DNA of 64,000 nt. It comes from Pratylenchus scribneri (taxonomy: Eukaryota > Nematoda > Chromadorea > Rhabditida > Pratylenchidae). The notes below the pieces were generated by a model. It worked only from the letters and a program-made list of their open reading frames with translations. It made no database searches and was not told the origin of the DNA. The stretch covers positions 1,178,001 to 1,242,000 of the forward strand of contig JAQSEB010000059.1 of assembly GCA_030063045.1 (NCBI GenBank), given 5' to 3'. The position numbers and the translations under genes were made by a program. This document shows, one piece after another, positions 46,761-58,009 of the stretch (the stretch's first letter is position 1; every line of letters starts with the position of its first letter).

Positions 46761-49700
46761 TTAAGTCTGGCGATCCGCTGATTCATCTTGGGTAGGGCGA
46801 TCCATTTTCAGTTGTTGAAATTCGCTATGGAAGTGCTGAAATAAAATTTAATTAATTTAATAAAATGAATAAAAAATTAACCGATGAGTCGGAGGAGAGA
46901 TTCGGCAAAATAAGCACATTATCGTCGGGCAGCTCGTCAATTTCGATGGCATTGCTTGTGCGCGTTGAGGTGGCCATTGAGCTGACTTTCTCCGAACGAT
47001 TCTGGTCCATGAATGATTGCACAAAATTGCCGCAAAACCATCGCCATTGGTCATAATTTGGCAATTCTAAAATTCAATTTTATTATAAAATTCATTTTTT
47101 ATAAGGCAAAAAACCTTTCATAATGCCCTTAATATATTCGGCATTCGGTGAGGTTGAGGCGGAGAGGAAGAGGCGTTCACTCAAGTGCAGGAAGAAACTC
47201 TGTTTGGCAATTCCCCAAAGTCGTTTTGATAATTGTCCACCCTTGGTCCAGCCGCTTTCCATATTATCAACGGAGGCGGAGAGAATGTCATTTCGATTGG
47301 AATTGTTTTCAGCATTGGTGGATTGCCGCTCGTCTTTGCTAGCACTTTCATCAGGACGAGGAATTTTCGATGGGGCCGCAATGAAATCGTTGACTTTGAC
47401 GTTGAATGCGTGCAAAATGAATGCAGAAAGATTGAAGTCCTGTGAATTATTTAAAATTAGTGGTATTATTAGGATGGTATTTAATTTGACAAAAAAAACA
47501 TAATGGTTTATGGAGGGTTTGTCCTATATTCACAAACCAAATATACCCAAAATTGGATAGAGCTGTTGGTCAATATGCATTGAATGGTATATAATTTGTT
47601 ATGGTTTGGTCAACAATTAAAGGGTATTAAACGGTTTAAACCAATTTTGATTTAATGGTTCGAAACTAAATTTGGAATCGGTTAAACCCAAACCACCATG
47701 GCATTTTCAATGCTTTTTTTGAACATTTCCCAATATTATTATTATAAAATGCAAACCTTGATAATAAAATCAATAAGCGGATGTTGGCTTCCTCCGGTGT
47801 TTGAGTAGAGAATATAAGAGACGATGGTCACCAGTTGGTTATTGATAATTGAACGGCTTGGATTGGCCTCGACTTGTTCAAAAAGTTTGGAAAATGATGT
47901 TTCGGGCGAGGAGAATGCCTGACGCAGTGCCAAATGTGTTGCACAGAAGTTGGTGTTGCACAAATTGACGAGCAATTGCATAAATTGGTAGAGCACATCA
48001 CCGTAAAATTCATCATCCATTCGTACGGTCTTAAATGAGAATATTAATTTGGAAAATAAAAACTTAAGGTTTTTTGTTTACTTAAAAAGTTAAAAAAAAT
48101 GAAACCGTACATTCAATTCGGCAGTTGGCGACGTCCTCGATGACTCATCGTAATCCACCAATTTGACGGGGCCCTCAATGTTGGCCGGAATGATCACATT
48201 ATTGATGGAATTGCCATTTTGGCTGCCATTTGAAGTTGTTTTATTGCCCAGGGTGCGAATGTTGCCAATATTCAGCCCATAAATTATGCAGTTCAAAATG
48301 TCCGCTGCATGTCCCGCACATTTGGTCTCCACAATTCGTTTTGGGTCCATAAGCACTTGAGCGGATGAGGACAGTGTGTTGTCGGTGGAGTTGAAGGAGA
48401 AATTTTGTGGTGAGAGTGGGTCCATCAGCAGGGAATTGTTTTGGGCCTGCACTTGTGCTTGCATTTCCTTCTCTTGCACAGCCAAAAGTTGACTTGGCGC
48501 GTTCCGAATTTGATTGGTCTCCAGCAGGGCATTCAAAATCCATGCACCATTGGCCAAAATTGAAGGCGAGAATTCTGCATCATTGTCCGGGAACATTTGG
48601 TCCAAAAGTGCACCGACGGTCTCTTCCGATTGCAGCGATTCGAGCAGTGGGTCCGGCAATTGTTCGACGTTGTATTGATAGTCGCGCAGGGCACGGACGA
48701 ATTCAATCCAGAGTTGGGCAACATTCTCGTGGATGGCCGATGATTGGGCGGGCGTCAACAGTGAGAGCAGTTTTTGGGCGAATTGGTCGTTCACATACCA
48801 CTGAAAATGAAGAATAAATTATCAAATTGGAATAGAAGTACGAATCAGGTTTTTGCTCGAATTACTAAATTTCACCTATGTACTCTAGTCTCTAGCTCTA
48901 GAATGTATTAAAAATGCATAAGTGACAACCAAGCCCAAAAAAATTATTGGACCTTGAGCGGGCTCGAACCCGAGACCTAAGTTTCGCAAGTTAAGGTCTC
49001 CTCTCCTCTTCAGGTCGAAAAAGATTGATATTGGTAAAATATTCTATTAAACATAGCCTCAATCAAATGCAAGTCTATATAATCATCCGAGCAAAAAAAT
49101 AAACCTGATCCGAAACACGCTAGACCAGCCAAGCACTTACTTTTTTGGTCCTTTCACGGTATGGTGCATCCGGAGCGCAATTTGCCACGGTACAGAGAAG
49201 CTCAAAGAGCGCAGAATTTTCGAGAGCATCCAAACAGTTGTGCAGAAAATCGCTACCCTCCAAGATGTCCAAAAACTAAATTTAAGATGTTAATTAAAAT
49301 TAATTATTCAAAGCAAAACCTTTTCCGGCTCCACCGACAGGAATGTCATCACCACCCGACTGTACAAACTGACCAACAGCGAGTTCAGGCATTTGGAATT
49401 GGAATTGTCCGCAAGGAATGTGATCATTTTTTGGAGAAGATCCGGGTGTCTTTCAAGTTCCGGATAAAATTCCCGCGCACCAATGCATAAGACATCGCAA
49501 CATTGTTGGATAAACCTTAAAAATAATTATTGATATTTGTTTGATATTTTCAGGTTTACTTGTATTGATCTTTGAGCTGATTGCCTTCATTCATATTCCC
49601 CTCATTTGGAATGAGAATTGTTGAGACGAGTCTTCGGAAGTTGTCTTCTCTCTTCAAGCTAAATTAAATTGGAATATTAAAATGAATTGGAAGTAAAAGA

Positions 49701-49846
49701 ATTTACAAATTCATCAATAGCTCATTAGAATTGCGGATTTCCTGTAGGCAGTGCATGTCCTCAATTATGGATCGCAAATCGGGATTTTCTGCTTTCAGTT
49801 TTTTGTCGATCTCGCGTTCTTCTACTGGCATAGAAGTCCAGAACAT
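46761..49846 (-). CDS. saps-1: SAPS-domain serine/threonine phosphatase 6 regulatory subunit
   Basis: Nine exons in transcript order: 49846-49707, 49658-49560, 49515-49320, 49275-49141, 48800-48111, 48029-47757, 47439-47115, 47066-46882, 46835-46761; 705 residues, all in phase. The protein starts MFW, as SAPS proteins do, and the helical-repeat SAPS domain covers most of the chain: NELLMNL near residue 45, FLDILEGSDFLHNCL, ENSALFELL, AWILNALLETNQ after an insert, VKLVDYDESS, and DFNLSAFILHAFNVKVNDFI. The end is acidic and disordered. SAPS subunits (PPP6R in vertebrates, saps-1 in Caenorhabditis elegans) target the PP6 catalytic subunit in spindle and cell-cycle control. TTTTTTATTAG about 20 nt before the ATG may be a spliced-leader acceptor. 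Intron 6 contains a family A element; intron 4 contains a tRNA-like sequence. Confidence 0.9.
47470..47745. mobile_element. Family A element, copy A12 (SAPS intron 6)
   Basis: A short copy with one internal unit. The shared inner sequence ACCAAATATACCCAAAATTG and the GGTTTGTCCTATATTC phrase are present. Confidence 0.7.
48950..49016 (-). other. tRNA-like sequence in SAPS intron 4
   Basis: On the minus strand a 5' GACCTGA can pair with 3' TCAAGGTC, CGGGTTCGAGCCCG resembles a T arm, and GAGACCT pairs with AGGTCTC around the middle. The T arm is one base pair short and the D arm lacks its usual guanines. Probably a worn tRNA copy. Confidence 0.35.
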
Positions 49847-50845
49847 TTTTATTATTTGCTCAATCTAATAAAAAATACGGAATTAATAAAACAATTAACA
49901 ATTAAGGAAGAAGTGAGAGAATATATTTTCCATATTTTAAAAAGCTATTTGGGTTTTGGATACCACAATTCAATTAGATATCTGACAATGAGGAGATCTT
50001 GGGTATTGGATTTTATTTTTTATTCTATTGTTTAACTTAAGCTTACTAAACTTTTTAAAATGCCTGACTATATTAAAATAAAAATAATTTGAGTTTTTGG
50101 TATCGAAAAAAAGTATGGCACACTCGCGTGATCGGGATCTCCGAAACGGAGGCTGCGCTGCTGGATTAAATTAAACAAAATTACTATTTTCTTTTTCGCG
50201 GTCGATTCGATTCGTTCGATTCGATTCGATTTTTTCGATTTTGGATTTTTTTTCTTTTATTTATATTACATAATGCAAATATCGATAATTTTTTAAAAAT
50301 AAACCATCAATATCCCTTTTTCCGAATGAAAGAATCCTTATCCATGAAAAGATAAGCGGATAAAGTTTTAAAATCTTATTTGATAATTCAATTACAATTC
50401 TTCTTAATGAAACGAATAATAAATGATTAATTAATCATAAATGAATTAAAAATGAAATATCAAATAATTGTTACGCTTATACTTTGATCTTTGCATTTTG
50501 ACATTCATTGAATTTAATTTTCTTCCAAATTGGTCCTGATTTTGATCACGAATGAGTGGAATTCTCATCATATAGCATTTCCAAAAACCATTCATTGCAT
50601 TGGTGGCTTATTTGAAATGGGGCTTTTCTCGATTATTCACAGTTTTAACATTTTGTTTGGGATTTTGTTCTGCTGGCCAAATTTTTGACTCTGGGCCATT
50701 CAACGAATTCTCAATGCTTTAATAAAAAATGTCGTCGCCCCCTACTGCATTTCTGATTCAACAATAGTGGAATAGAGAGCCTTTAAATTGCTTGGATTGG
50801 GCCCATTTTCACCATTTTTGATCATTCGGGACCATTTTTCCAAAA
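49847..50845. other. Shared upstream region of SAPS (-) and Pro/Gln-rich (+) genes
   Basis: No gene is supported. It contains the TCGAT-type microsatellite near 50.2 kb and a GC-richer patch at 50121-50165. Confidence 0.5.
50200..50245. repeat. CGATT microsatellite
   Basis: Irregular tandem GATTC/CGATT pentamers seen directly. Confidence 0.8.
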
Positions 50846-53800
50846 ATGGAGTTCCGATTCCTCTTTCTTCTCTCCTTGATATGCCTTCAAGGAGTATTCA
50901 GCGAACAAAGTAGCCAAAAGGTAATAATTTTGGGATATTCCTTTGGAGAAAAATTCTCTTCGATGCAGGCTTCAATCTCCGGCAAAGTCGTCGTCAAACG
51001 AAGCTACGGTGGCGGCAGCGATAGTAGCGAAGAAGCTCCGGTAGAAGACAAAAAAGGGGAGTAATACAACCAAATCCATACAGGTCTACAACCACAATGG
51101 CCCACGATACAATGGCGGTGGCGGCGGCTATCACGGACCATCTCGCTATGGCGGAGCCGGAGGTGGAGGCTATCAGGGCCCATCTCCCGGTGGCTACCGC
51201 GGTCCAGGAGGCTACCATGGCCCAATTCCCGGAGGTTACCAAGGCCGAATGCCGGGAGGCTATCAAGGTCCACAACCACCAATGCCAGGTTGGCCAGTTC
51301 CTCCACCCTCACCTTGGGCTCCGGCTCCCTCACCTTGGGCTCCGGCTCCTTCACCATGGGCACCAGGACCAGCTCCGCCAGCACCATGGGCACCAGGACC
51401 AGCTCCACCAGCACCATGGGCACCAGCTCCAGCACCTTGGGCTCCAGCACCAGCTCCAGCACCTTGGGCACCGGCTCCTCAACCACCATCAGCTGAACCT
51501 GGATGGCAACCAGGCCAACAACCACCTGCCCCACAGCCTCCAGCCCCTCAACCATGGCAACCTGGACAACAACCGCCAGCCCCACAGCCTCCAGCCCCAC
51601 AACCATGGCAACCAGGCCAACAACCTCCGGCACCTCAACCACCAGCTGCTGAACCATGGCAACCTGGACAACAACCAGCTGCTTCTCCACCCGGCTCTGT
51701 GCCAGCATCACCAGGATGGGCAACTGGCAGTGCAAAGGCAAAAGCGAAGCGCAATGTTGGTAAGTATTGGACAGTAGAGTATGGGATTGTGAATGTTGAT
51801 GAAAATTGTTCATTTTTAAGTCGCCGTTCCCAATAATGGTAGCACAACTGCTCGACCAAGTCTTGCTGGCCCACCTTCGGATCAATTGACACGAAGCTGG
51901 GAAGAAATGGAAATGATGGATATGGAAGACAGGAAAAAGCGAGCTGCTGCAGTTCGAGGTCAAAATCCGTCAACAAGCACTGCTCGAACAACACCTGCTA
52001 ACCGTGGTCCTCCTGTTCGAACACCACCTGGTAAAATTTTACAATTATTTCTTTTTTAAATTTTTAATTTTAGGCTTCCGAAGCATGGAGGAAATGATGG
52101 ATATGGAAGAGAGGAAAAAAAGAGCAGCAGCAGCCCGAAGACAACAAAATCCATCAACAAGCACTTCTCGACCAACACCTGCTGGCCCACGCTCTGAACA
52201 ATTGACCCGAAGCATGGAAGAAATGGAAATGTTGGGAGGATGGGAGGATAGGAAGAAGCGAGCAGCTCGTGGCCAAAATCCATCAACAAGCACTGCTCGC
52301 CCCACACCTGCTAACCGTAATCAATTGACCCGAAGCATGGAAGAAATGGAAATGATGGAGGAAAGGAAGAAGCGGGCAGCAGCAGCAGCCCGAAGGCCAG
52401 CAGTTCGTGGTCAGAATCCATCAACAAGTACGGCTCAACCAACTCGTGCTGGCCCACGCTCTGATCAATTGACACGAAGCATGGAAGAAATGGAAATGAT
52501 GGAAGACAGGAAGAAGAGAGCAGCACGTGGCCAAAATCCTTCAACAACAACGGCTCGCCCAGTTGGTCCCTCATCTGCTGATCAATTAGGAGGAAGAAAG
52601 AAGCGAGCAGTTGGAGCCGGTCGGGCACTTCCCCGTAATGCTCAAACTACTCCATCACCATCCACTCCAGCACCAGGTAGAATTATAACATATATTTCCT
52701 TTTAACTTTTCATTTTAGGCCTTTTTGCCCGATTGCGCCGATGGCTGCAACCTGACGAAGAGGAGGAAGCCCCATTCATGTGGCGTGCGGACGATGATGA
52801 CAATTACAGTCCAGAGGCAACTTCACCGGATCCAAATTCGCAGGAACCAGACGATGACGACGATCAACCGCAACAAAATCCACCACAACAAACTGGACAA
52901 GGAAATGGACCGGTAAGTGACGATGATGATGAAGAATATTCTCCATCACAAAATGAACAACAACAACAAGTAGGAGGAATGGAGAAAATTAATATTTTTT
53001 TATTATTCAGCGTCCATTTGATTCGCCAGAAAGACCGGATCGTTCTGATGAGCGTCGCAGAAATGCTGCACGTCAAAATGACACAACATCAACAACCACA
53101 GCAGTTCCACCAGCAGGAGGCAGACGACCAGTCGTTGAGGTTGAAGGAGACCAGCTGACATTCCGTGCCGATTCCCAATCGCAGGAATTTGTGCAAGGTG
53201 GCAACCAATTCATGAGTGATTGGGACAGGAAGAAACGACAACAACCGTACCCACCCCAACAGCAGCAATCCCCCTTCCAACCACCTCAACAGCAACAACA
53301 ACAATTGACTGCTGACCAACCGCCACAGAACCAGCCTCCTCAACAAGCTCCTCCTCAACAACAGCAGCCTCCACAGCAATTTGTTCCGCAACAGCCGCCA
53401 CAACAAGTTCCCCAACAACAGGCACCCCTTCCAGGGCCACAGGCTCCTCCAGGGCCACCACAACAACAGGCTCCTCCTCAGCAACAGGCACTTCAACAAC
53501 AACAAAAGTGAGTTATTTAAATGATGAAAATGGGGTATCAGAATTTGCCAAACAATCTTATCGGCAAATTTTATTCAAACATATCATTCCTGGAATTAAA
53601 ATTACAATCCTTTTTTCCGAATTAAAATTAACACTCCTTTCCGGAATGAAAAGTGCAATTACAATTACAATCCCTTTCCGGAATGAATTTTCCTTCCTCC
53701 CCAATTTCAGTGCCTATCCAGCGCCACAACAGCAACAACAGCAGGCCCCTCCTCCACACCAATCAGTCCAAGATGACCCTACGGATCCGGAAGATCCAGA

Positions 53801-54373
53801 GGACACTGTTGATTCGGGCGAATGGATTTATGTGCCAAATCCATGGGATCAGCCACCTGCAACCACAGAGGCACCTCTTCTCCCTCAAGGCCCTGTGCAA
53901 GCTGAACAACCTGCTGTCCAATCTGCTCCACAACAACCGCAACAATCGGCTGCTCAACCAAATGAACCGTAAAAATAATTTTAAATTAAATTTATTCTCA
54001 TAATTTTCTCTCATTGTCAGATACCAATATGTGCCAAATCCACAACAAGAGCAAGATGATACGCCAGCAGTTGCCGATGATCCACCACAACAGGCTGCTC
54101 CCCAAGAGCAAAAGTAAATCACAAAAATGAATTTTATTGAAAATTGACTTTCCCATTTTCAGCTACTATCAGCCTCAACCTCAGCCGGTTCAGCAGCTCC
54201 AGCAGCCTCAACAACAGGTGGCCATTCCGGATCCGGCACCACAGCAGCCTGCTGATCAAGAGGACCCAATGATTGCCGCTGATCCATCTGCCTCACAGCC
54301 GGTCCCTGATCCACAATCCCAACCCCAACAATCACAGCCAAATTATCGTCCGGCTGCATTCCATTTCCAATGA
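50846..54373 (+). CDS. Secreted Gly/Pro/Gln-rich protein with RKKR-punctuated repeats
   Basis: Ten exons: 50846-50920, 50969-51040, 51084-51759, 51821-52030, 52074-52676, 52719-52912 (or to 52969), 53011-53507, 53711-53968, 54021-54113, 54163-54373; about 962 residues, all in phase. Residues 1-19 form a signal peptide. Exon 3 is Gly/Tyr-rich ([12 protein letters not shown]), then Pro/Trp-rich (PAPSPWAP repeats and [12 protein letters not shown] repeats). Exons 4-5 carry five imperfect repeats of about 38 residues built on [35 protein letters not shown], each with an RKKR furin-like site. Exons 6-10 are acidic then Gln/Pro-rich. The composition suggests an extracellular structural or matrix protein; the dibasic sites suggest proteolytic processing. 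The donor of exon 6 has two in-phase choices. No named family is recognised. Confidence 0.75.
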
Positions 54374-54686
54374 AGAAAAGAAGAAAGAAAATGAAAATTA
54401 AATTGATGCGTCCATGCCAAATTTTAACCCAAATAAACCATTTTCCATTTAAAGTTCATCGATGAATAAAAATTAAAAAAAATATTCCACTCGAAAATGA
54501 TTTGTCTTTCCCCAAAAAAATCCAGGTCATCCCTTTTTCCTTTCCAGCTGCGCAACAAATCCTTCCCCATTTCATATGCGCCAAAACCACACCAGACTTT
54601 CATCCCAAGGTCACCAAAAATCAATCATTTCCATTCATTCATCCCCTCAATCCTTTTTTCTGGATCAATTCTTCTCCCATTGTAAA
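54374..54686. other. Short intergenic, nothing seen
   Basis: 3' region of the Pro/Gln-rich gene (AATAAA near 54431 and 54464), then upstream sequence of the acyltransferase. Confidence 0.5.
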
Positions 54687-57561
54687 ATGTGGCTTCGAAT
54701 TTTGGTCCGAAAAATTGTGCATTCAATTTTTCCAATTCTCGTTAATTTTATTCGTCCATTGCGCGGTTGGGCATTCGCATTGATTGTGTTTGGCACTTCC
54801 ATATTTGGTTTCTTCTTAATTTACTTAAATAGTCCAATTTATTGGAAACCATCCAACTTTACTCGAATTATAATAAATAACTCATCAATGAATGATCCAA
54901 TTTTGATAATATTATTATCTAATTTTAAAAACACACTTTTGGCTATCAAATGATATTCTTTTTATTTAAATTGGTTTAGAATTGGAGAAGTTGTGCCTTT
55001 AAAATCTTTAAAATTTGCTTAATATGGATTAGTGGATTTTTCAATTGTTTTTTGGCCATAATTCCATCAATTCTGAATCAATTTAAATAAAATCGAAATA
55101 ATTAGATAGCCTAAAGTCTACTCTAAATTCATAAAAATTGGTTCACAACTTGATGAATTATTTTAAACGGCGTCAAAATGGGGCATATCCATATTTATTC
55201 CCTCAATAGGCAATTACATTGTGACCATTTTCTTGCCGATGATCACCCTCATTAACCGGCATCAACAATGGCGCGAAATGATGGACAGGGCCATCACATT
55301 TTGGATGCTAATTCCCCTCTTCTTCCTTCATTTCATTTTTCGTGTCCGTGTCCGCGCAACCGGTGACCAAATTCGTTTGGATGAGCCGGCGATTATCATT
55401 TTGAAGTTGGCGAAAATAAATTAAAACAAAAATATTTTATTTCATTGAAGTCATCGAACTCGACTCGATTGGTTCTATTTTTGGCTGGTTTTGTGGCGCA
55501 TGAATCCGTAAATAATTATAAAACCACCAAAAATTAATATAAAAATGAATTTAATTAAGATGGCTGATGACAAGGAACAAAATTGCTTTGAAGCAACTTC
55601 TTCGACATGTTCCTGGGGCAGGTTGGAAATTGAAATTACTGTATTGAAGAAAAGAAGGGGGAATTCGAATGAGTATTGCTTGAGGGAAAATTGTGAGCGC
55701 CTTTAATTTTAATTCAGAGCAGTCCAACATGTCGCCTTTTCTATTTTTAATAACTCATCAAAGATGGAGCCAATTTTGATGATTTTAATATCAAATTAAA
55801 GATCAGACTTTTGGCTATCAAATGATACTAATTTTATTTAAATTGGTTTAGAATTGATGAAGTTGTGAACAAAAAAAATTAACCATTATTATGAATTTAG
55901 CAAATTTTCATTGCTTTTTTTGGTCCATCAATTCTGGACCAATTTAAATACATTTAATATTATTTTACAGCCAAAAGTCTACTCTTTAATTTAATAATAA
56001 AATATCAACATTGATTTAATTCTAGTTATTATAAATGGCGATAAGTTGGGGGCATATCCCTTAAATTTTCTCTGTAGTATTGTAATTGAATTTAATTTTA
56101 TCTCTTCAATTTAATATAATTAAAATACTTGGCAATTTAAATTCGAATTTAGGTTTCGGCATGCAAGGAATGATGTACGTGTTCCTGAAAAGGGATTTGG
56201 AAACGGACAGTGCCCGAATGAGTCGTGCCGTCGATTACTATGCAGACATGGGCAGACCATATCAAGTAGGAAAATTAAATAAAATATTTTAGTAATAATT
56301 CGCACCTTGAAAAAGTGGATTTATATTTCTTTTCAGATTTTGATGTTTCCCGAGGGAACGGACAAAACCGCATTCACCACATTCCGAAGCGACCAATTCG
56401 CCGACAGGGAAGGGCTTCCCCGATTGAGGCATTTGCTCTACCCAAGGACGGCTGGTTTCATCCATTTGGTCCAAAAAATGCGTCAAAGTAAGCAAATTAT
56501 TATGAAAATTACCAAAAATATTCCAAAATCCTATAGGAAATTATTTGACCCATGTTTATGATGTGACTGTGGCCTATCCCGGTGAATTGGTTCAAAATGA
56601 GTCGGACATGATTTTGAAGGGCAAATTGGCACGTCAAGTGCATTATGATGTGCAAAGGATTGACCAAAAGGAATTGCCAGAATCGGCGGAAGCAATCCAC
56701 AAATGGATGATTGAGTGAGCAATGGGATGGGAAGACTTGACGCCATTTATAATAAGCTCATCGAGAACTGAACAAATTTTAATGATTTTATTATTAAATT
56801 AAATAGCAGACTTTTGGCTATCAAATGATATTAATTTTAGTTAAATTGATTAAAAATTGATGGAGTAAAGTCCAAAAAATCATTTAAAATAACCTTTATT
56901 TTGGATTAACGAAATGTTCAAGGGTTTTTGGACATAACTCTATCAAATCTTAAAGCAATTTAAATAAAAATATAAATTTTGATAGCCAAAAGTCTGCTCT
57001 TTAATTATTAAAAAAAAATCAAAATAGGTTCAGTCACGGATGAAGATGAATATAAACGGCTTAAATTTGGAGTGTATTTTGTTGAATAGTGAATTTTTTA
57101 TTAAATTATAAATTTTTCAATCTCAATTAAAAATTCCTTTTAATTTAAATTTAAATACATTTCACAGTCTTTGGCTTGACAAAGATCGACGGCTGGATCG
57201 TTTTTACTCCGAGCCAATTTGGAGTAAACGACGACTGGAGCCAAGTGCCGGAAGTGAGGGGAATGTTTGGGCCAAGGATGGCAGGCTCCAGCTGGCAATC
57301 AAATGTTTTGGTTTCCTATTCTGGATTAGTGTTGTTTGTGTTTGGCTATTCCATCTCACTTTCCTTCCATTCGTTCAGGTAATTCCAAAATTCATAATTT
57401 TCACTAATTTTTAATAGATTGGTTTCATTTTCCTTCTCCTCAATTATGCATTCATTTATGGTTTTTATGGAGGCATCGATGAATTAATTCTTTCCAGATG
57501 GGAAAGGCACAAAAACAAATGCCAAAAACAATCGTCATTGACCCAATCCATTATTATTTAA
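54687..57561 (+). CDS. Lysophospholipid acyltransferase, LCLAT1/AGPAT type
   Basis: Nine exons: 54687-54831, 55210-55405, 55451-55507, 55560-55621, 56153-56265, 56337-56487, 56537-56714, 57168-57378, 57418-57561; 418 residues, all in phase. Membrane segments flank a PlsC core: NHRTRLD with the catalytic HX4D at 115-120, the binding-type segment MNPWLMTRNKIALK, PGAGFGMQ, and the acceptor/phosphate motif FPEGT at 195-199. It ends with WLDKDRRLDRFY and two more hydrophobic segments. These features fit the lysocardiolipin/lysophosphatidylinositol acyltransferase group (LCLAT1; acl-8/9/10 in C. elegans), which transfers acyl-CoA to lysophospholipids in the endoplasmic reticulum. The exact substrate is not readable. 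The donor of exon 2 (GTTGGC) is weak but restores the N of NHRTRLD. Introns 1, 4 and 7 each hold a family B element. Confidence 0.92.
54868..55172. mobile_element. Family B element, copy B9 (acyltransferase intron 1)
   Basis: The left end is worn (CCAACTTTACTCGAATTATA); the right end reads TTTTAAACGGCGTCAAAA. Confidence 0.7.
55722..56060. mobile_element. Family B element, copy B10 (acyltransferase intron 4)
   Basis: Ends read CCAACATGTCGCC and TATAAATGGCGATAAGTTGG. Confidence 0.75.
56735..57068. mobile_element. Family B element, copy B11 (acyltransferase intron 7)
   Basis: Ends read GACTTGACGCCATTTATAAT and GAATATAAACGGCTTAAATT. Confidence 0.75.
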
Positions 57562-58009
57562 TTTTATTTTCTAAATTTTTGTATAAATGTGAAATAAATC
57601 ATTAACTAAAGCATGTGTTTCCCAAGTTCTCATTTTTCCTGCATTAATTTAAGATAATTTATATCAAAAGATAAAGAATTTTCCTCTCTACAAAACCATC
57701 AAAATCAGTAAATCCATTGATTAGTTTTATATCCAAAAATAGGAATGGAATGAACTCATTGTTTGCATTTTTAGTCAAAAGAGGCTCACTCGTGTTGATG
57801 GGGGGAAGGGAAAATAGAAAATACGGTAACAGTAACAGAGCTGTCAACAACAGCAGAGGAATATGCCTTTTAGGCTAATCATCTTGCCTTCCTTTCCCTT
57901 TGAATTATTTTAAAGAATAATAAATTAATTTTATTATTTTTGGTGTTTTTAAAAGTTTTAATTTTATAAAAACAAAAATAAATAAAAAATTTTAGTTGTA
58001 TTTATTGAA
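57562..58009. other. Convergent intergenic, nothing coding seen
   Basis: Contains a phrase AAAATACGGTAACAG (near 57820) with an AGAGGAATATGCC run that has weaker echoes near 28360, 28460 and 35830, possibly a fourth worn repeat family. Confidence 0.4.

Noticed and set aside
50994..51080. 23-nt intron at 51061-51083 in the Pro/Gln gene
   Set aside because: Too short and out of phase. A 43-nt intron starting at GTAGAA (51041) restores the Gly-rich frame.
51004..51963. 319-codon minus-strand frame and a 226-codon second plus frame in the Pro-rich exon
   Set aside because: Low-complexity shadows. Only the Gly/Tyr and Pro/Trp frame joins in phase to both neighbouring exons.
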